A DNA stretch of 64,000 nucleotides from a bacterium (GTDB lineage Bacteria > Pseudomonadota > Gammaproteobacteria > Pseudomonadales > Moraxellaceae), in contig JAQSDB010000008.1 in assembly GCA_029945725.1 (NCBI GenBank), forward strand, positions 124,001-188,000. The letters run 5' to 3'. The notes below the pieces were generated by a model, which did not search any database, was not told where the DNA came from, and saw nothing but the letters and a program-made list of their open reading frames with translations. A program made the translations under genes and the position numbers. Position 1 is the stretch's first letter. Each line of letters opens with the position of its first letter. Shown one piece after another: positions 26,519-35,547 of this stretch.

Positions 26519-28447
26519 TCAGGGCCCTTCAATGGCTTGCGGATTGCGCGGCGGAATACTGCCGATACGCGCCGTGAATGACTGCCGGCCCTGGCCAAAC
26601 GCCATGGCGTAATGCGCGGCATTGGTCATCACTTTTTTCTCGTAGTCGCGCGTTTCACTGAAGGGAATGCTTTCAATATAAATGGCGGCTTCCATGGGCT
26701 TGCCGTCAGGCTGCCAGCTGCGCGCACGGTTGGGACCGGCGTTGTAGGCCGCCGTGGCCAGCACCGGCTGGTTACTCAGCACGTCCATGACGTGCTTGAG
26801 GTAAAAGGTGCCCAGCTTCACATTGGTGCCGGCATCACTGACCATGCTGGCGTGATACTTCAGGCCCATGCGGTTCGCCACCCACTGCGCCGTCGCCGGC
26901 ATCAGCTGCATCAGGCCGCCGGCTCCCACGCCGGAGCGTGCCGCCGACACAAAACGGCTTTCCTGACGCATCAGACCGAATACCCAGGCCTCGTCCAGGC
27001 CCATTTCCCTGGCATAACCCCGGGTCACCTCGCGATACGGGGCGACATAGCGCAACTCGTAATTGTGCAGGGCCTTCGTGCGTTCTGCGGCATAAATGGC
27101 GCGGTCATACCACATGGCCTGGTTCGCGGCCTCCGCCGCTGCCAGCAGGAAGCGGTCATCCATGCCGCGCAACGCCCAGTTCCACTCGCGCGTGGCTTCG
27201 GTGCGCAGCTCCATCTGGTTCAGCAGCAAGGCGCGCTGCAGGCCGGCACTGGCCGCCACGCGGCGGGCATCCTCGTCAGTGACCTTGTACACCGTCTTGC
27301 CGGGCCCGATGACAGGCCCCAGACGGTCACGTGCGAGCAGGCCGTAGAAATCATCGTCAATACTGAGGCCGGCAAACAGCTTGCTGGCCTCTGCGCTGGA
27401 TTTCTTCGCCTCAAGGGCACGCCCCAGCCAGTACTGCCAGCCGCGCTCGTTCTGCTTTTCATCGCTGAGCAGGCGGATCGAGGTACTGACGGCATCCCAG
27501 TCTTCGGCGCGCAGGGCCAGGCGGATCCGCCATTCCAGCGCGGTATCCGTCCAGGCCAGCTTGCTGTCGTCGGTATGCGCAAACCACTCGAGGGCGCGCA
27601 GGTCATGGCGGAAAGCCGCTATGGTGGCAAGACGGCGCAGGCCGTAAACCTGCACCTCGTCATCAAGGCGGGCACGCCAGTTCTGGAACTGCGCATAAGC
27701 GGCATCCACATCCGTACGGGCAAGACGGGCCATCGCAAAAACCGCCAGTTCCTGCTGCAGGCGCCCGCTGTTGCCGGGCTTTTTCAGCCAGGCGTCCGGC
27801 GTATTGACCATGCGCTGCAGGTCGGCCGCCTTCAGCTCCTGACCCAGCTGCCCGGCGAGAAACCGCGCCAGTCCCGGGGCATTGGCTTCCAGCGCCAGAC
27901 GCAGGCGCTCGCGGATATCGTCCTCGCTCACCACGCCGCTGCGGATGAGTTCGGCCATCAGGGGATCGCAGGCATCCGTAGGCAGGTCCTTGGCGGAAAA
28001 CCAGAGCTGGGCACGCGCCTGGCTCAGCGCTTTCGGGTCCTTGTTGTCGAGACGGGCGCGGAACTGGTAGCAATTGAGCTCGGCGCCCGGGTCTTCGCTC
28101 AGCTGCGCGTACTGCTCGCGAAAACGCAGCCAGTCACCACGACGGCCCAGGCTGCGCAGCCAGTCGCCGCGCAGTTTTTCTGCCAGCCAACTGCCCTGGT
28201 AGAAGGCCAGAAAAGGCTGGATCTGTTCAGGCGTCACCCGCTCGATCTGCTGCGACAGCAGCCAGTAGCGCGGATAAATCCCCAAAGGGTCCCGCGAAAG
28301 GGCCTCGGCCTTCGCCGCCACCATGTTGAGATCACCCTTCTGCAGCGCCTCGCGCGCCGCCAGAAAATCCGCCTTGTTGTCCGCCCAGGCTGTTGTTGAT
28401 AGTGCTGCTGCCAGCCACATCAGGGCGATTAACCATCCACTCCTCAC
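26519..28447 (-). CDS. slt: Soluble lytic murein transglycosylase (Slt70-like)
   Basis: 642 residues from the GTG at 28447, which has AGGGAG six bases upstream and leads straight into a signal peptide (MRSGWLIALMW...AWA). The ATG-less start at 28480 adds 11 unlikely residues. An Ala/Leu-rich alpha-superhelical U/L-domain (about 25-440) precedes the C-terminal lysozyme-like catalytic domain. The catalytic glutamate lies in MRQESRFVSAARS (about 496), followed by the family signature GAGGLMQLMPATAQW and AYNAGPNRARSW. It cleaves peptidoglycan glycan strands to 1,6-anhydromuropeptides in the periplasm. It diverges from miaB. Confidence 0.95.
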   Translation of the reverse strand: MRSGWLIALMWLAAALSTTAWADNKADFLAAREALQKGDLNMVAAKAEALSRDPLGIYPRYWLLSQQIERVTPEQIQPFLAFYQGSWLAEKLRGDWLRSLGRRGDWLRFREQYAQLSEDPGAELNCYQFRARLDNKDPKALSQARAQLWFSAKDLPTDACDPLMAELIRSGVVSEDDIRERLRLALEANAPGLARFLAGQLGQELKAADLQRMVNTPDAWLKKPGNSGRLQQELAVFAMARLARTDVDAAYAQFQNWRARLDDEVQVYGLRRLATIAAFRHDLRALEWFAHTDDSKLAWTDTALEWRIRLALRAEDWDAVSTSIRLLSDEKQNERGWQYWLGRALEAKKSSAEASKLFAGLSIDDDFYGLLARDRLGPVIGPGKTVYKVTDEDARRVAASAGLQRALLLNQMELRTEATREWNWALRGMDDRFLLAAAEAANQAMWYDRAIYAAERTKALHNYELRYVAPYREVTRGYAREMGLDEAWVFGLMRQESRFVSAARSGVGAGGLMQLMPATAQWVANRMGLKYHASMVSDAGTNVKLGTFYLKHVMDVLSNQPVLATAAYNAGPNRARSWQPDGKPMEAAIYIESIPFSETRDYEKKVMTNAAHYAMAFGQGRQSFTARIGSIPPRNPQAIEGP

Positions 28448-28580
28448 ACCGCTCTCCCTGGGACGTCGTACACCGGGCACACGTCCGCTTGTCGAAGCGG
28501 CAAGGATACGGGCAGGCCCGCAGCGATGAAACCTTGTTTTTGCAGGCTGGAGGTATAAGCAATGTCAGCGCCAAACGAGC

Positions 28581-28610
28581 CTGTCACCCGCCTTGCGGCA
28601 TCGCTATAAT
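28581..28610 (+). promoter_or_regulatory. Probable sigma-70 promoter of miaB
   Basis: A perfect -10 hexamer TATAAT (28605-28610) is preceded at 18 bp by CTGTCA, which matches TTGACA at four of six positions. It lies 42 bp before the miaB ATG. Confidence 0.5.
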
Positions 28611-28651
28611 CGCCGCCCTTCCTGATTGCCCGCGCACCGAGCGCCCAAACC

Positions 28652-29995
28652 ATGGCCAAAAAGCTTTATATCGAAACCCAGGGTTGCCAGATGAACGAGT
28701 ACGACAGCTCGCGCATGGCCGACCTGCTGGGCGATACGCATGGCATGGAGCTGACCACCAATCCCGAGGAGGCCGATGTGCTGCTCCTCAATACCTGCTC
28801 CATTCGCGAAAAGGCGCAGGAGAAGGTGTTCTCGCAGCTGGGCCGCTGGCGCAAGCTGAAAGCCGCCCGCCCGGAGGTGGTGATTGGTGTCGGTGGCTGC
28901 GTGGCCTCGCAGGAGGGCGCTGCCATCCAGAAGCGCGCGCCCTATGTGGATCTCGTTTTCGGCCCGCAAACCCTGCATCGCCTGCCACAGATGCTGAATG
29001 CGCGCGACAGCAAAAAAATCACCATGGTCGACGTCAGCTTTCCGGAAAACGAGAAATTCGATTTTCTGCCGGAGCCGCGCGTGGATGGCTACAAGGCCTT
29101 TGTCTCCATCATGGAAGGCTGCTCGAAATACTGCAGTTTCTGCGTGGTGCCTTACACGCGTGGCGAAGAAATATCGCGCCCCTTTGATGACGTGATTGCA
29201 GAAATTGCCGTGCTCGCCGGCAAGGGCGTGCGCGAAGTCACGCTGCTCGGCCAGAACGTCAATGGTTTTCGCGGCCCGCATCACGACGGCACGATCTGTT
29301 CCTTCGCCGAACTCCTGCGTCATGTTGCCGGCATTCCCGGCATCGACCGCATCCGCTACACCACCTCGCATCCGCTGGAATTCAACGACGACCTCATTGC
29401 CGTCTACGCCGACACGCCCAAGCTGGTCTCGCACCTGCACCTGCCCGTGCAGTCCGGCAGCAATGCCGTGCTCGCCGGCATGAAACGCAATCACACCGCC
29501 GCCGATTATCTGGAGCGTATCCGCAAGCTGAAAGCGGTGCGCCCGGACATCCATATCTCTTCCGATTTCATCATCGGCTTTCCCGGCGAAACCGAACAGG
29601 ATTTCATGGACACCATGCAGCTGATCAGCGACGTGGATTACGACCACTCCTACAGCTTCATCTATTCAAAACGCCCCGGCACGCCGGCCGCCGAACTGCC
29701 GGACGACACCCCGGACGAGGTAAAAAAACAGCGCCTGCAGATACTGAAAGACCAGATCGCGCGCAATACCGGCCGCAAGACCGACGCCATGATCGGCTCG
29801 CGGCAACGCCTGCTGGTGGATCGCAAATCCGAACGCATGCCGGGCCATCTGATCGGCATTGCCGAAAACACGCGCTGGGTGCATTTCCCCTGCGCGGATG
29901 AAAACCTGATCGGCAAGTTTGTCGATGTGGACATCACCAAAGCCATCAGCATCAATGCCCTCTGCGCCAGTGCCCCGCTGTGGATCGAAAGCTGA
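28652..29995 (+). CDS. miaB: tRNA-2-methylthio-N6-dimethylallyladenosine synthase MiaB
   Basis: 447-residue radical-SAM methylthiotransferase. It has three UPF0004 cysteines for the auxiliary [4Fe-4S] cluster ([35 protein letters not shown]), the radical-SAM CxxxCxxC in CSKYCSFC (about 157-164) and a C-terminal TRAM RNA-binding domain (about 380-445). It adds the 2-methylthio group to i6A37 of tRNAs reading U-initial codons. Length and motifs are normal for the family. In many gammaproteobacteria miaB is followed directly by phoH; here a terminator and about 6.6 kb of other genes intervene. Confidence 0.97.
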   Translation: MAKKLYIETQGCQMNEYDSSRMADLLGDTHGMELTTNPEEADVLLLNTCSIREKAQEKVFSQLGRWRKLKAARPEVVIGVGGCVASQEGAAIQKRAPYVDLVFGPQTLHRLPQMLNARDSKKITMVDVSFPENEKFDFLPEPRVDGYKAFVSIMEGCSKYCSFCVVPYTRGEEISRPFDDVIAEIAVLAGKGVREVTLLGQNVNGFRGPHHDGTICSFAELLRHVAGIPGIDRIRYTTSHPLEFNDDLIAVYADTPKLVSHLHLPVQSGSNAVLAGMKRNHTAADYLERIRKLKAVRPDIHISSDFIIGFPGETEQDFMDTMQLISDVDYDHSYSFIYSKRPGTPAAELPDDTPDEVKKQRLQILKDQIARNTGRKTDAMIGSRQRLLVDRKSERMPGHLIGIAENTRWVHFPCADENLIGKFVDVDITKAISINALCASAPLWIES

Positions 29996-30042
29996 CCGCC
30001 CGCCATCCCGCAGGCAAAACCATGACAGCCTCATGAGTTCGT

Positions 30043-30075
30043 CAAAAAGCCCCGGCAAAACCGGGGCTTTTTTTA
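30043..30075 (+). terminator. Rho-independent terminator after miaB
   Basis: Hairpin AAAAAGCCCCGG / CCGGGGCTTTTTTT with a CAAAA loop and a strong T-tract, about 50 bp after the miaB stop. Confidence 0.88.
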
Positions 30076-30190
30076 TGCCAGCCGGCAGGGATTCCTGTCC
30101 ACCGGGTGGCGCTACGTGGCGTGATTCGTCAAGACGGTGCAGCCGGGCTGGCTAGACTGGAGCCTGTTTTTTCATCCGGATATTGTTCCC

Positions 30191-32119
30191 ATGCCCCTGG
30201 CTCGCCCTGCACTGGCCGGCTCATCGCGTCTCCAGGCCAGAAGCCTGATTGAAGCGCTGTTTCCTGCCGGCGACACCTTGCCTGCCGCCGACGTGGAGGA
30301 ATTGCTCGGCGCCGTCGACGCCATCGTGGGCGACAGCGTTCCCTTGCGACGTGCGCTTGCTGCCATGCTGTGGGGGCTGGAGTGGCGCTATCGCCTCAGC
30401 CATCGCCAGCGTTTCTCGCAAGCATCGCGCGAGGCGCGCAGTGCCTTCTTGCGCACGCAATCGCAACACCTTCTCGGCGGCGGCTTTCTGCGCCTGCTGT
30501 CGGCGCCGTTTCGCACCGCTTATTTACTGGACGCCTCCACGCAGGCGCCGCTGCAACTGGGTAACGGCATCCGTGTCCCGGCCGCCATCGAGCAGGCACG
30601 CTGGCGCCAGCAGGTCAGCACCGCCGCCAGCTTCAGCGACAACCAGGAAATCGAATGTGATGTGGTGGTAATTGGCACCGGTGCCGGCGGTGCCGCCGCC
30701 GCCTACGAGCTGGCCAGCCAGGGTCTGGCGGTAGTGCTGCTGGAAGAAGGCCATTACTACGATCGCCGTGATTTCAACGGCAAGCACACGGAAATGATTC
30801 CGCGTCTTTATCGCAACATGGGCACGACCACGGCCATCGGCAGCACACTGATTCCGATTCCGATCGGCCGCTCCGTGGGCGGCACCACCACGATCAATTC
30901 GGGCACCTGCCTGCGCACACCGGAAAGCACGCTGGCGGCATGGCGAGCCGAAGGCTTGAGCGAATTCACCAGCGAAAACCTGCAGCCCTATTTCGAGCAG
31001 GTGGAAGCCATACTGAAAGTGCAGCGCGCCGATCCCCGTTATGTGGGTGAAATCGGCGAGGTCATCGGCGCAGGAGCACGCCGCATCGGCATGGTCAATG
31101 CCATGCCGCTCACACGCAATGCCGAAGGTTGCGATGGCCAGGGCGTATGCCAGTTCGGTTGCCCGACCGATGCCAAGCAATCGACCAATGTCAGTTTTGT
31201 GCCCCGCGCACTCGAAGCAGGCGCCTTCCTGTTTACCGGCTTTCGTGCCGACACCCTGTTGCGTGACGGCGCTGCCGTCAGCGGCGTGGTGGCCGAAGGC
31301 CGCGGCAAAAACGGCAAGACCATTACCCTGACCGTGAAAGCGCGCGCCACGGTGGTGGCCATGGGCACGCTGATGACGCCGGTTTTCCTGCGCAGCAATG
31401 GCGTGCGCAATGCCTGGCTGGGCAACAACCTGTCGATCCATCCCGCAGGCGCGCTGACAGCGTATTTTCCGGACCGCGATTTCAATCACGCGCGCACGAT
31501 TCCGCAAGGCTATGGCGTCTATGACCTGAAGGAAGAGGGACTGATGTTCGAGGGCGGCACCATTCCCTTTATCGGGCACGGCATGATGAATCCGCTGCAG
31601 GCGGAAGACTTTGTGCGCTTTACCGAACGCTACCAGCAAACCGCCTATTTCGGCCTGATGGTGAAGGACAGCAGCCGTGGCAAGGTCAGGCGCGGCCCGA
31701 CGCGTGACATGCCGCTGATTACCTACAGCATGAATGACACCGATTTCCGCCTGTTCAAGAAAGGCATAGCCCTGCTCGCCCGAATGTATTTCGCCGCCGG
31801 TGCGGCCGAAGTCTGCATTCCGGGGCTGACGCGCATGACCGTGGTCAAAAACGAGGCGGAACTGGCCGCGTTTCTTGCCGGCAATCCCAAACCCCGCCAT
31901 TTCCTCATCACCGCCTATCACCCGCTGGGCACGGCGCGCATTGCCGACAGTGCCAGCCGGGGCGTGTGCGACCCCGACCATAAGGTGTGGGACGTTGACG
32001 GACTTTATGTCATGGATGGCGCCAGCGTGCCGTCCTCGCTGGGCGCCAATCCGCAAGTCACCATCATGACCATGGCCATGCGTGCCGCACGGCGTCTGGC
32101 AGAAAAACTAAATGCATAA
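30191..32119 (+). CDS. GMC-family FAD-dependent oxidoreductase
   Basis: 642 residues from the ATG at 30191; the ribosome binding site is weak, and a GTG at 30137 would add 18 residues. An N-terminal helical region (about 1-150) precedes the FAD-binding Rossmann motif (DVVVIGTGAGGAAAAYELASQG, about 155-175). A Cys-containing loop (GCDGQGVCQFGCPTDAKQS) follows, and the GMC_C domain carries the catalytic His region (AYHPLGTARIADSA) and the final FAD contact (DASVPSSLGANPQ-like). The long N-terminal part resembles long-chain alcohol or sterol oxidases of the GMC group, so the substrate may be a lipid alcohol; this is inference. It heads an apparent operon with two unknown genes. Confidence 0.9.
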   Translation: MPLARPALAGSSRLQARSLIEALFPAGDTLPAADVEELLGAVDAIVGDSVPLRRALAAMLWGLEWRYRLSHRQRFSQASREARSAFLRTQSQHLLGGGFLRLLSAPFRTAYLLDASTQAPLQLGNGIRVPAAIEQARWRQQVSTAASFSDNQEIECDVVVIGTGAGGAAAAYELASQGLAVVLLEEGHYYDRRDFNGKHTEMIPRLYRNMGTTTAIGSTLIPIPIGRSVGGTTTINSGTCLRTPESTLAAWRAEGLSEFTSENLQPYFEQVEAILKVQRADPRYVGEIGEVIGAGARRIGMVNAMPLTRNAEGCDGQGVCQFGCPTDAKQSTNVSFVPRALEAGAFLFTGFRADTLLRDGAAVSGVVAEGRGKNGKTITLTVKARATVVAMGTLMTPVFLRSNGVRNAWLGNNLSIHPAGALTAYFPDRDFNHARTIPQGYGVYDLKEEGLMFEGGTIPFIGHGMMNPLQAEDFVRFTERYQQTAYFGLMVKDSSRGKVRRGPTRDMPLITYSMNDTDFRLFKKGIALLARMYFAAGAAEVCIPGLTRMTVVKNEAELAAFLAGNPKPRHFLITAYHPLGTARIADSASRGVCDPDHKVWDVDGLYVMDGASVPSSLGANPQVTIMTMAMRAARRLAEKLNA

Positions 32120-32143
32120 CCCCACCGTTACACGGAGAGCACT

Positions 32144-32584
32144 ATGAGCATCGGCATGGTTCTGGAAGAAACAATGAGCGGCTGGATAAAAATCCAGGCA
32201 GGAGCAAGCAAGCAACCGTTCAGTTTTACGATTCGTGCGTTCAGCAAGAATCCGCTGGCGGTGACGGCGCCACGCGAGTTTCGCGGTGTCGCCACCATTG
32301 GAACTGACACAATGCCGGTGCGGGGCTCCCTCACCATTCTGCTGACAGGGCCGCGTTACGAGCTTGATCTCGATCATCCGGAACTGGGCACGCTACATAT
32401 TGCCGGCGAGAAAACCTACAGCCTGAGTGGTTTGCTGGCATCACTCACGACCTGTCCACTGACGGTTTACCGTGATGGCAAGGTGTGCGGCAGCGCCGAA
32501 GTGGCCTACCGCGACTCGATGCTGTCTTTTCCGTTCAAGGCCATAAAATTTGTAGGCCGTGACCGGGCCTTCGGCCCGTACTGA
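32144..32584 (+). CDS. Small beta-rich protein of the GMC oxidoreductase operon, function unknown
   Basis: 146 residues, no signal peptide, GGAGA ribosome binding site, 24 bp after the GMC gene. The sequence is beta-rich. Its opening (MVLEETMSGWIKI) resembles, from memory, a small domain that some bacterial GMC/sterol-oxidase and hydrolase polyproteins carry fused after the oxidoreductase (FTEEMKG-like start). If so, this is a stand-alone version, which would explain its position. I cannot confirm this without a profile search. Two cysteines (TTCPLTVYRDGKVCGS) are the only obvious reactive residues. Confidence 0.75.
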   Translation: MSIGMVLEETMSGWIKIQAGASKQPFSFTIRAFSKNPLAVTAPREFRGVATIGTDTMPVRGSLTILLTGPRYELDLDHPELGTLHIAGEKTYSLSGLLASLTTCPLTVYRDGKVCGSAEVAYRDSMLSFPFKAIKFVGRDRAFGPY

Positions 32585-32665
32585 GCAAAAACAGGGCGGT
32601 TTCTGCTTCGCCTCAATCACTGCCGCGGTCACACCCTCAAATACCGACCTGATCAGGAGTCATGC

Positions 32666-33658
32666 ATGCGCGACGTTTCAAGCTGGCAAGGCGCCCGCTA
32701 CCAGCCAGGCCTGTCGACAGGACATTACGAAAGCTGGTTCCTGCGCGCCAATCACCCCGTGCGCAAGCAGGCCTTCTGGATTCGCTACACGATTTTTTCG
32801 CCCAAGGATCATCCGGAAAAAACCATTGGTGAATTGTGGGCTGTGTATTCCGATGGCGAAACCGGCCGCATTCATGCCGCAAAATCCGAAGTACCGGTCA
32901 GGGACTGCAGTTTTTCCGCCGGGACACTGGCGGTAAAGATCGGCAACGCTTTTCTGCAGCCGGGCGTATTGCAGGGAGAGGCGCGCGGGCCGCAGAAAAT
33001 CTGCTGGAACCTGACATATGACGGCGGCGGTGCACCGCTGGTTTTTCTGCCGGAAAATCTTTACAGCACCGCCCTGCCCAAAGCCAAGGCGGTGACGCCG
33101 CGGCCGTTTGTGCGCTTTGCCGGCAGCCTCGACATCAATGGTGAAACCGTTGACGTCACGGACTGGATCGGCAGCGAAAACCACAACTGGGGCAGCAAGC
33201 ACACCGACACCTATGCCTGGGGCCAGGTCGCCGGTTTTGACAATGCACCGGATGCGTTTCTGGAAGCGGCAACGGCCAAACTGAAAGTGGGGCCGTTGTG
33301 GACGCCGCCCTTGACCGTGATGGTGCTGCGTGTGGGCGATGAGGAATATCGCCTGAATACCCTGGCGCGTTCCTTTCTGGCAAAAGGCCGGTGGCATTAT
33401 TTTGACTGGACGTTTGCCGCGGCCCATGAAGGCGTGCGCATCACGGGAAGAATGCATGCGGCCCGCGAGGATTTTGTCGGGCTCACCTATTACAACCCGC
33501 CCGGTGGCAGCCATACCTGCCTCAATTCAAAAGTGGCCGCCTGCGAAATCCGGCTGGAACGAAAAAACCGTCCCGTGTTTACCCTGCGCACGGCTCACCG
33601 TGCCGCCTTTGAAATCCTCACGGACGATCAGGATCATGGCGTGCCGGTTGTTGCATGA
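32666..33658 (+). CDS. Lipocalin/AttH-CrtC-like protein of the GMC operon
   Basis: 330 residues, no signal peptide, AGGAG ribosome binding site. The N-terminal segment (GHYESWFLRANHPVRKQAFW) and the central HNWGSKHTDTYAWGQV region resemble the two lipocalin-like halves of the AttH/CrtC (carotenoid 1,2-hydratase-like) superfamily, where the HNWG stretch is characteristic. A role in modifying an isoprenoid or other lipid would fit with the GMC oxidoreductase two genes upstream. The family assignment is from motif recall, not a search. It ends before a perfect palindromic terminator, closing the three-gene unit. Confidence 0.72.
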   Translation: MRDVSSWQGARYQPGLSTGHYESWFLRANHPVRKQAFWIRYTIFSPKDHPEKTIGELWAVYSDGETGRIHAAKSEVPVRDCSFSAGTLAVKIGNAFLQPGVLQGEARGPQKICWNLTYDGGGAPLVFLPENLYSTALPKAKAVTPRPFVRFAGSLDINGETVDVTDWIGSENHNWGSKHTDTYAWGQVAGFDNAPDAFLEAATAKLKVGPLWTPPLTVMVLRVGDEEYRLNTLARSFLAKGRWHYFDWTFAAAHEGVRITGRMHAAREDFVGLTYYNPPGGSHTCLNSKVAACEIRLERKNRPVFTLRTAHRAAFEILTDDQDHGVPVVA

Positions 33659-33745
33659 ACCGGTTGTTGCCCGAGAAAACCTGCATGAGTGCGGCATGAG
33701 TACCGCCTGAAATCCGCTGCCATCAACAGCGGATGGCCACCCCGC

Positions 33746-33783
33746 AAACAGAAGGCCCGCTGCATGCAGCGGGCCTTCTGTTT
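33746..33783. terminator. Perfect palindromic bidirectional terminator
   Basis: A 38-nt perfect palindrome (AAACAGAAGGCCCGCTGCA and its complement) lies between the plus-strand GMC operon and the minus-strand gene at 33811-34245. Confidence 0.85.
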
Positions 33784-33810
33784 CACACCATTCCCGGCAA
33801 CGGAAAAAAA

Positions 33811-34245
33811 TCAGTGATGGCCCTTGCCATGGCCTTTGCCGTTGTCATGCCCACGATCCCCGCCCTGGTCACCGCGGTCGCCGTAATCACCCCGGTCACC
33901 GTCGTCATGGCCATGGCGTTCGCGGTATTGCGGCGCATAGGTATTGTTGTACCAGTCATCGCGCACGAAATAGACCGGACGACCACAGGCGTTATAGGCG
34001 CCGCAGTGCTTTCTCCAGTTTTTCGCATGGCCGGGCGGAACGCGCAGATAGATCGGCTCCTGCACAACCCGGGCAGGCTGGATCACGACCGGCTGCGCGT
34101 AAATCACTTGCGGACGCGTGTTGCCGATATCGATGGTGCCGTAAAAACCGGGCTGGCCAATGCTGACGGAAACGCCGACATCGGCGGCGGCAAAGGCTGC
34201 CGGGGCGGCAAGGGCAAGAGCCGCTGCACAGAGAATGCGTTTCAT
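33811..34245 (-). CDS. Exported protein with His/Gly/Asp-rich tail, function unknown
   Basis: 144 residues with a clear signal peptide (MKRILCAAALALAAPAAFAA) and AAGGAG upstream. The mature N-terminus (VGVSVSIGQPGFYG) and middle (PIYLRVPPGHAKNWRKHCGAYNACGRPVYFV) resemble small uncharacterised periplasmic proteins of proteobacteria with a conserved two-cysteine core. The last 35 residues or so are a low-complexity RGDYGDRGDQGGDRGHDNGKGHGKGHH-type tail. The His and Asp content could bind metal, but this is speculation. It stands alone, flanked by a terminator and an empty 336-bp region. Confidence 0.75.
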   Translation of the reverse strand: MKRILCAAALALAAPAAFAAADVGVSVSIGQPGFYGTIDIGNTRPQVIYAQPVVIQPARVVQEPIYLRVPPGHAKNWRKHCGAYNACGRPVYFVRDDWYNNTYAPQYRERHGHDDGDRGDYGDRGDQGGDRGHDNGKGHGKGHH

Positions 34246-34581
34246 GGTGGGATACTCCTTGAGGGGATAGCTGTTTTAACGCACAGCATCCCGAATGGTT
34301 GACCGCTGTCGTGCTTTAACGCGGCGGTTTCGATACTGGCTTTTCCCGCAGGCAAAGAACAACGGTGTTGGTGTAGCGTTTTAACCACGAACAATGTCCA
34401 TGCCAAGGGCTGCCGGCAGGATCCCAGAATGGCTTGTTCCTGCAGGGCGGTCTGTGCGCTGGCGAACGCATGAACGCACTGCCGTTCAAACCAGGTCGAT
34501 GCAAGGTGCCTGACCGTGACACACGTGCCGGCACCGGCAGACAGGGTCGCCCGCACCCGCGGCGATAACGAAGACGCCTTT
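34246..34581. other. 336-bp stretch without a supported gene
   Basis: It lies between two minus-strand genes. It should contain the promoter of the gene ending at 33811, but I could not pick a convincing -35/-10 pair. Overlapping ORFs here have no ribosome binding site and no recognisable domain. No hairpin terminator for the upstream FecR gene was found. Confidence 0.4.
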
Positions 34582-35481
34582 TCAGCGAGGCGAAGGTTTC
34601 TTTTCCCAGGGGGCGGGCAAGGCACCGGCATCGAATGCCTGCGGCGCCGGCCAGGGTGCTGCAGGCGACATGAACAGCTCTTCGCCGGCGTGCACCAGAA
34701 CGGCTTCACCCCCGGCACCGGGCGTTACCGCGACCACGCCGTCGAACACCTGAACGCGGTCACCGCCGGCGGCGGTCGCCACCGCAAAGTCGGTACCGCG
34801 TACCGAGGTCACGGCAGACGGCGTGCGCACCTCGAATTTCCTGCCCTTTGCGCGCACCCAGGCCCGCATGCGCATGAACCCGTTGTTGAGGAGGCCCTCA
34901 AAATCCGTGTCCGGCGCATCCTGGGTCACAACAAATTCCGTGCTCTCCGCCAGCGCCACCTCGGCATCGCCACCGGCCACAAAGAGGCGGGCCGTTGCTC
35001 CCTTGCCGGTCTCGACACGCTCGCCCGGGCGCAGCATGCCGCTGCCTTCGGTGATCGCCGTACCGTCTTTTGCATAGCGGCGAACATCCCCTTCAACCGG
35101 TACCAGCAGCGCACGCGGTGGCGTTTTGGCGTCCAGCCAGAAATGCATGTCGTCGGCCGTCTTGCTGCGCGCCGCCAGCAATGCCGTGGCGCGCTGCAGC
35201 AGCTGCCGGGCATCGCGCACGCCGGCGGCAGCCATTGTCACGGCTTCGCCGGCGACGGCCATTGCCTCGCGGTCACCGGCAAGCCGTGCGTCCGCATCCA
35301 CCCTTGACGCCAGCTGCACATCGGCCTCGGCAGCAGCCACGCGATCACGCGCGACTGCCACCATGGCGGCAGCGTCATCACGCACTTTCTGCGCATAAGC
35401 CACGGCCCTTTGTGCCACATCAGCCGCTTGCGCCTCCCCCGCCACCGCTACCAGCGCCAGCACCACCGCAAACATCCGCAT
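34582..35481 (-). CDS. Exported FecR-domain protein with N-terminal coiled-coil region
   Basis: 299 residues with a signal peptide (to about residue 19, GEAQAAD). Residues about 20-105 are an Ala/Arg/Glu/Asp-rich helix predicted to form a coiled coil. A FecR-like beta domain follows (about 120-265), with VEGDVRRYAKDG, PGERVETGKGATARLFV, FEVRTPSAVTSVRGTDFAV and VQVFDGVVAVT. The SVRGTDF signature is typical of FecR domains outside the sigma-regulator context. AAGGA precedes the start. No sigma factor or receptor lies nearby, so a role in envelope sensing or scaffolding is more likely than iron regulation. This is the second exported FecR protein in the window. Confidence 0.82.
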   Translation of the reverse strand: MRMFAVVLALVAVAGEAQAADVAQRAVAYAQKVRDDAAAMVAVARDRVAAAEADVQLASRVDADARLAGDREAMAVAGEAVTMAAAGVRDARQLLQRATALLAARSKTADDMHFWLDAKTPPRALLVPVEGDVRRYAKDGTAITEGSGMLRPGERVETGKGATARLFVAGGDAEVALAESTEFVVTQDAPDTDFEGLLNNGFMRMRAWVRAKGRKFEVRTPSAVTSVRGTDFAVATAAGGDRVQVFDGVVAVTPGAGGEAVLVHAGEELFMSPAAPWPAPQAFDAGALPAPWEKKPSPR

Positions 35482-35547
35482 GTCCTTCCCCTGTTCCCTT
35501 GTGCCGTCCGGCCATCATCACCGCACGTCAATGCGTGGCCGATCGTT

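Noticed and set aside
26612-28399. 595-codon plus-strand ORF opposite slt
   Set aside because: Shadow of the well-supported Slt70 reading frame.
30524-32056. 510-codon minus-strand ORF opposite the GMC oxidoreductase
   Set aside because: Antisense shadow of a gene with clear FAD and GMC_C motifs.
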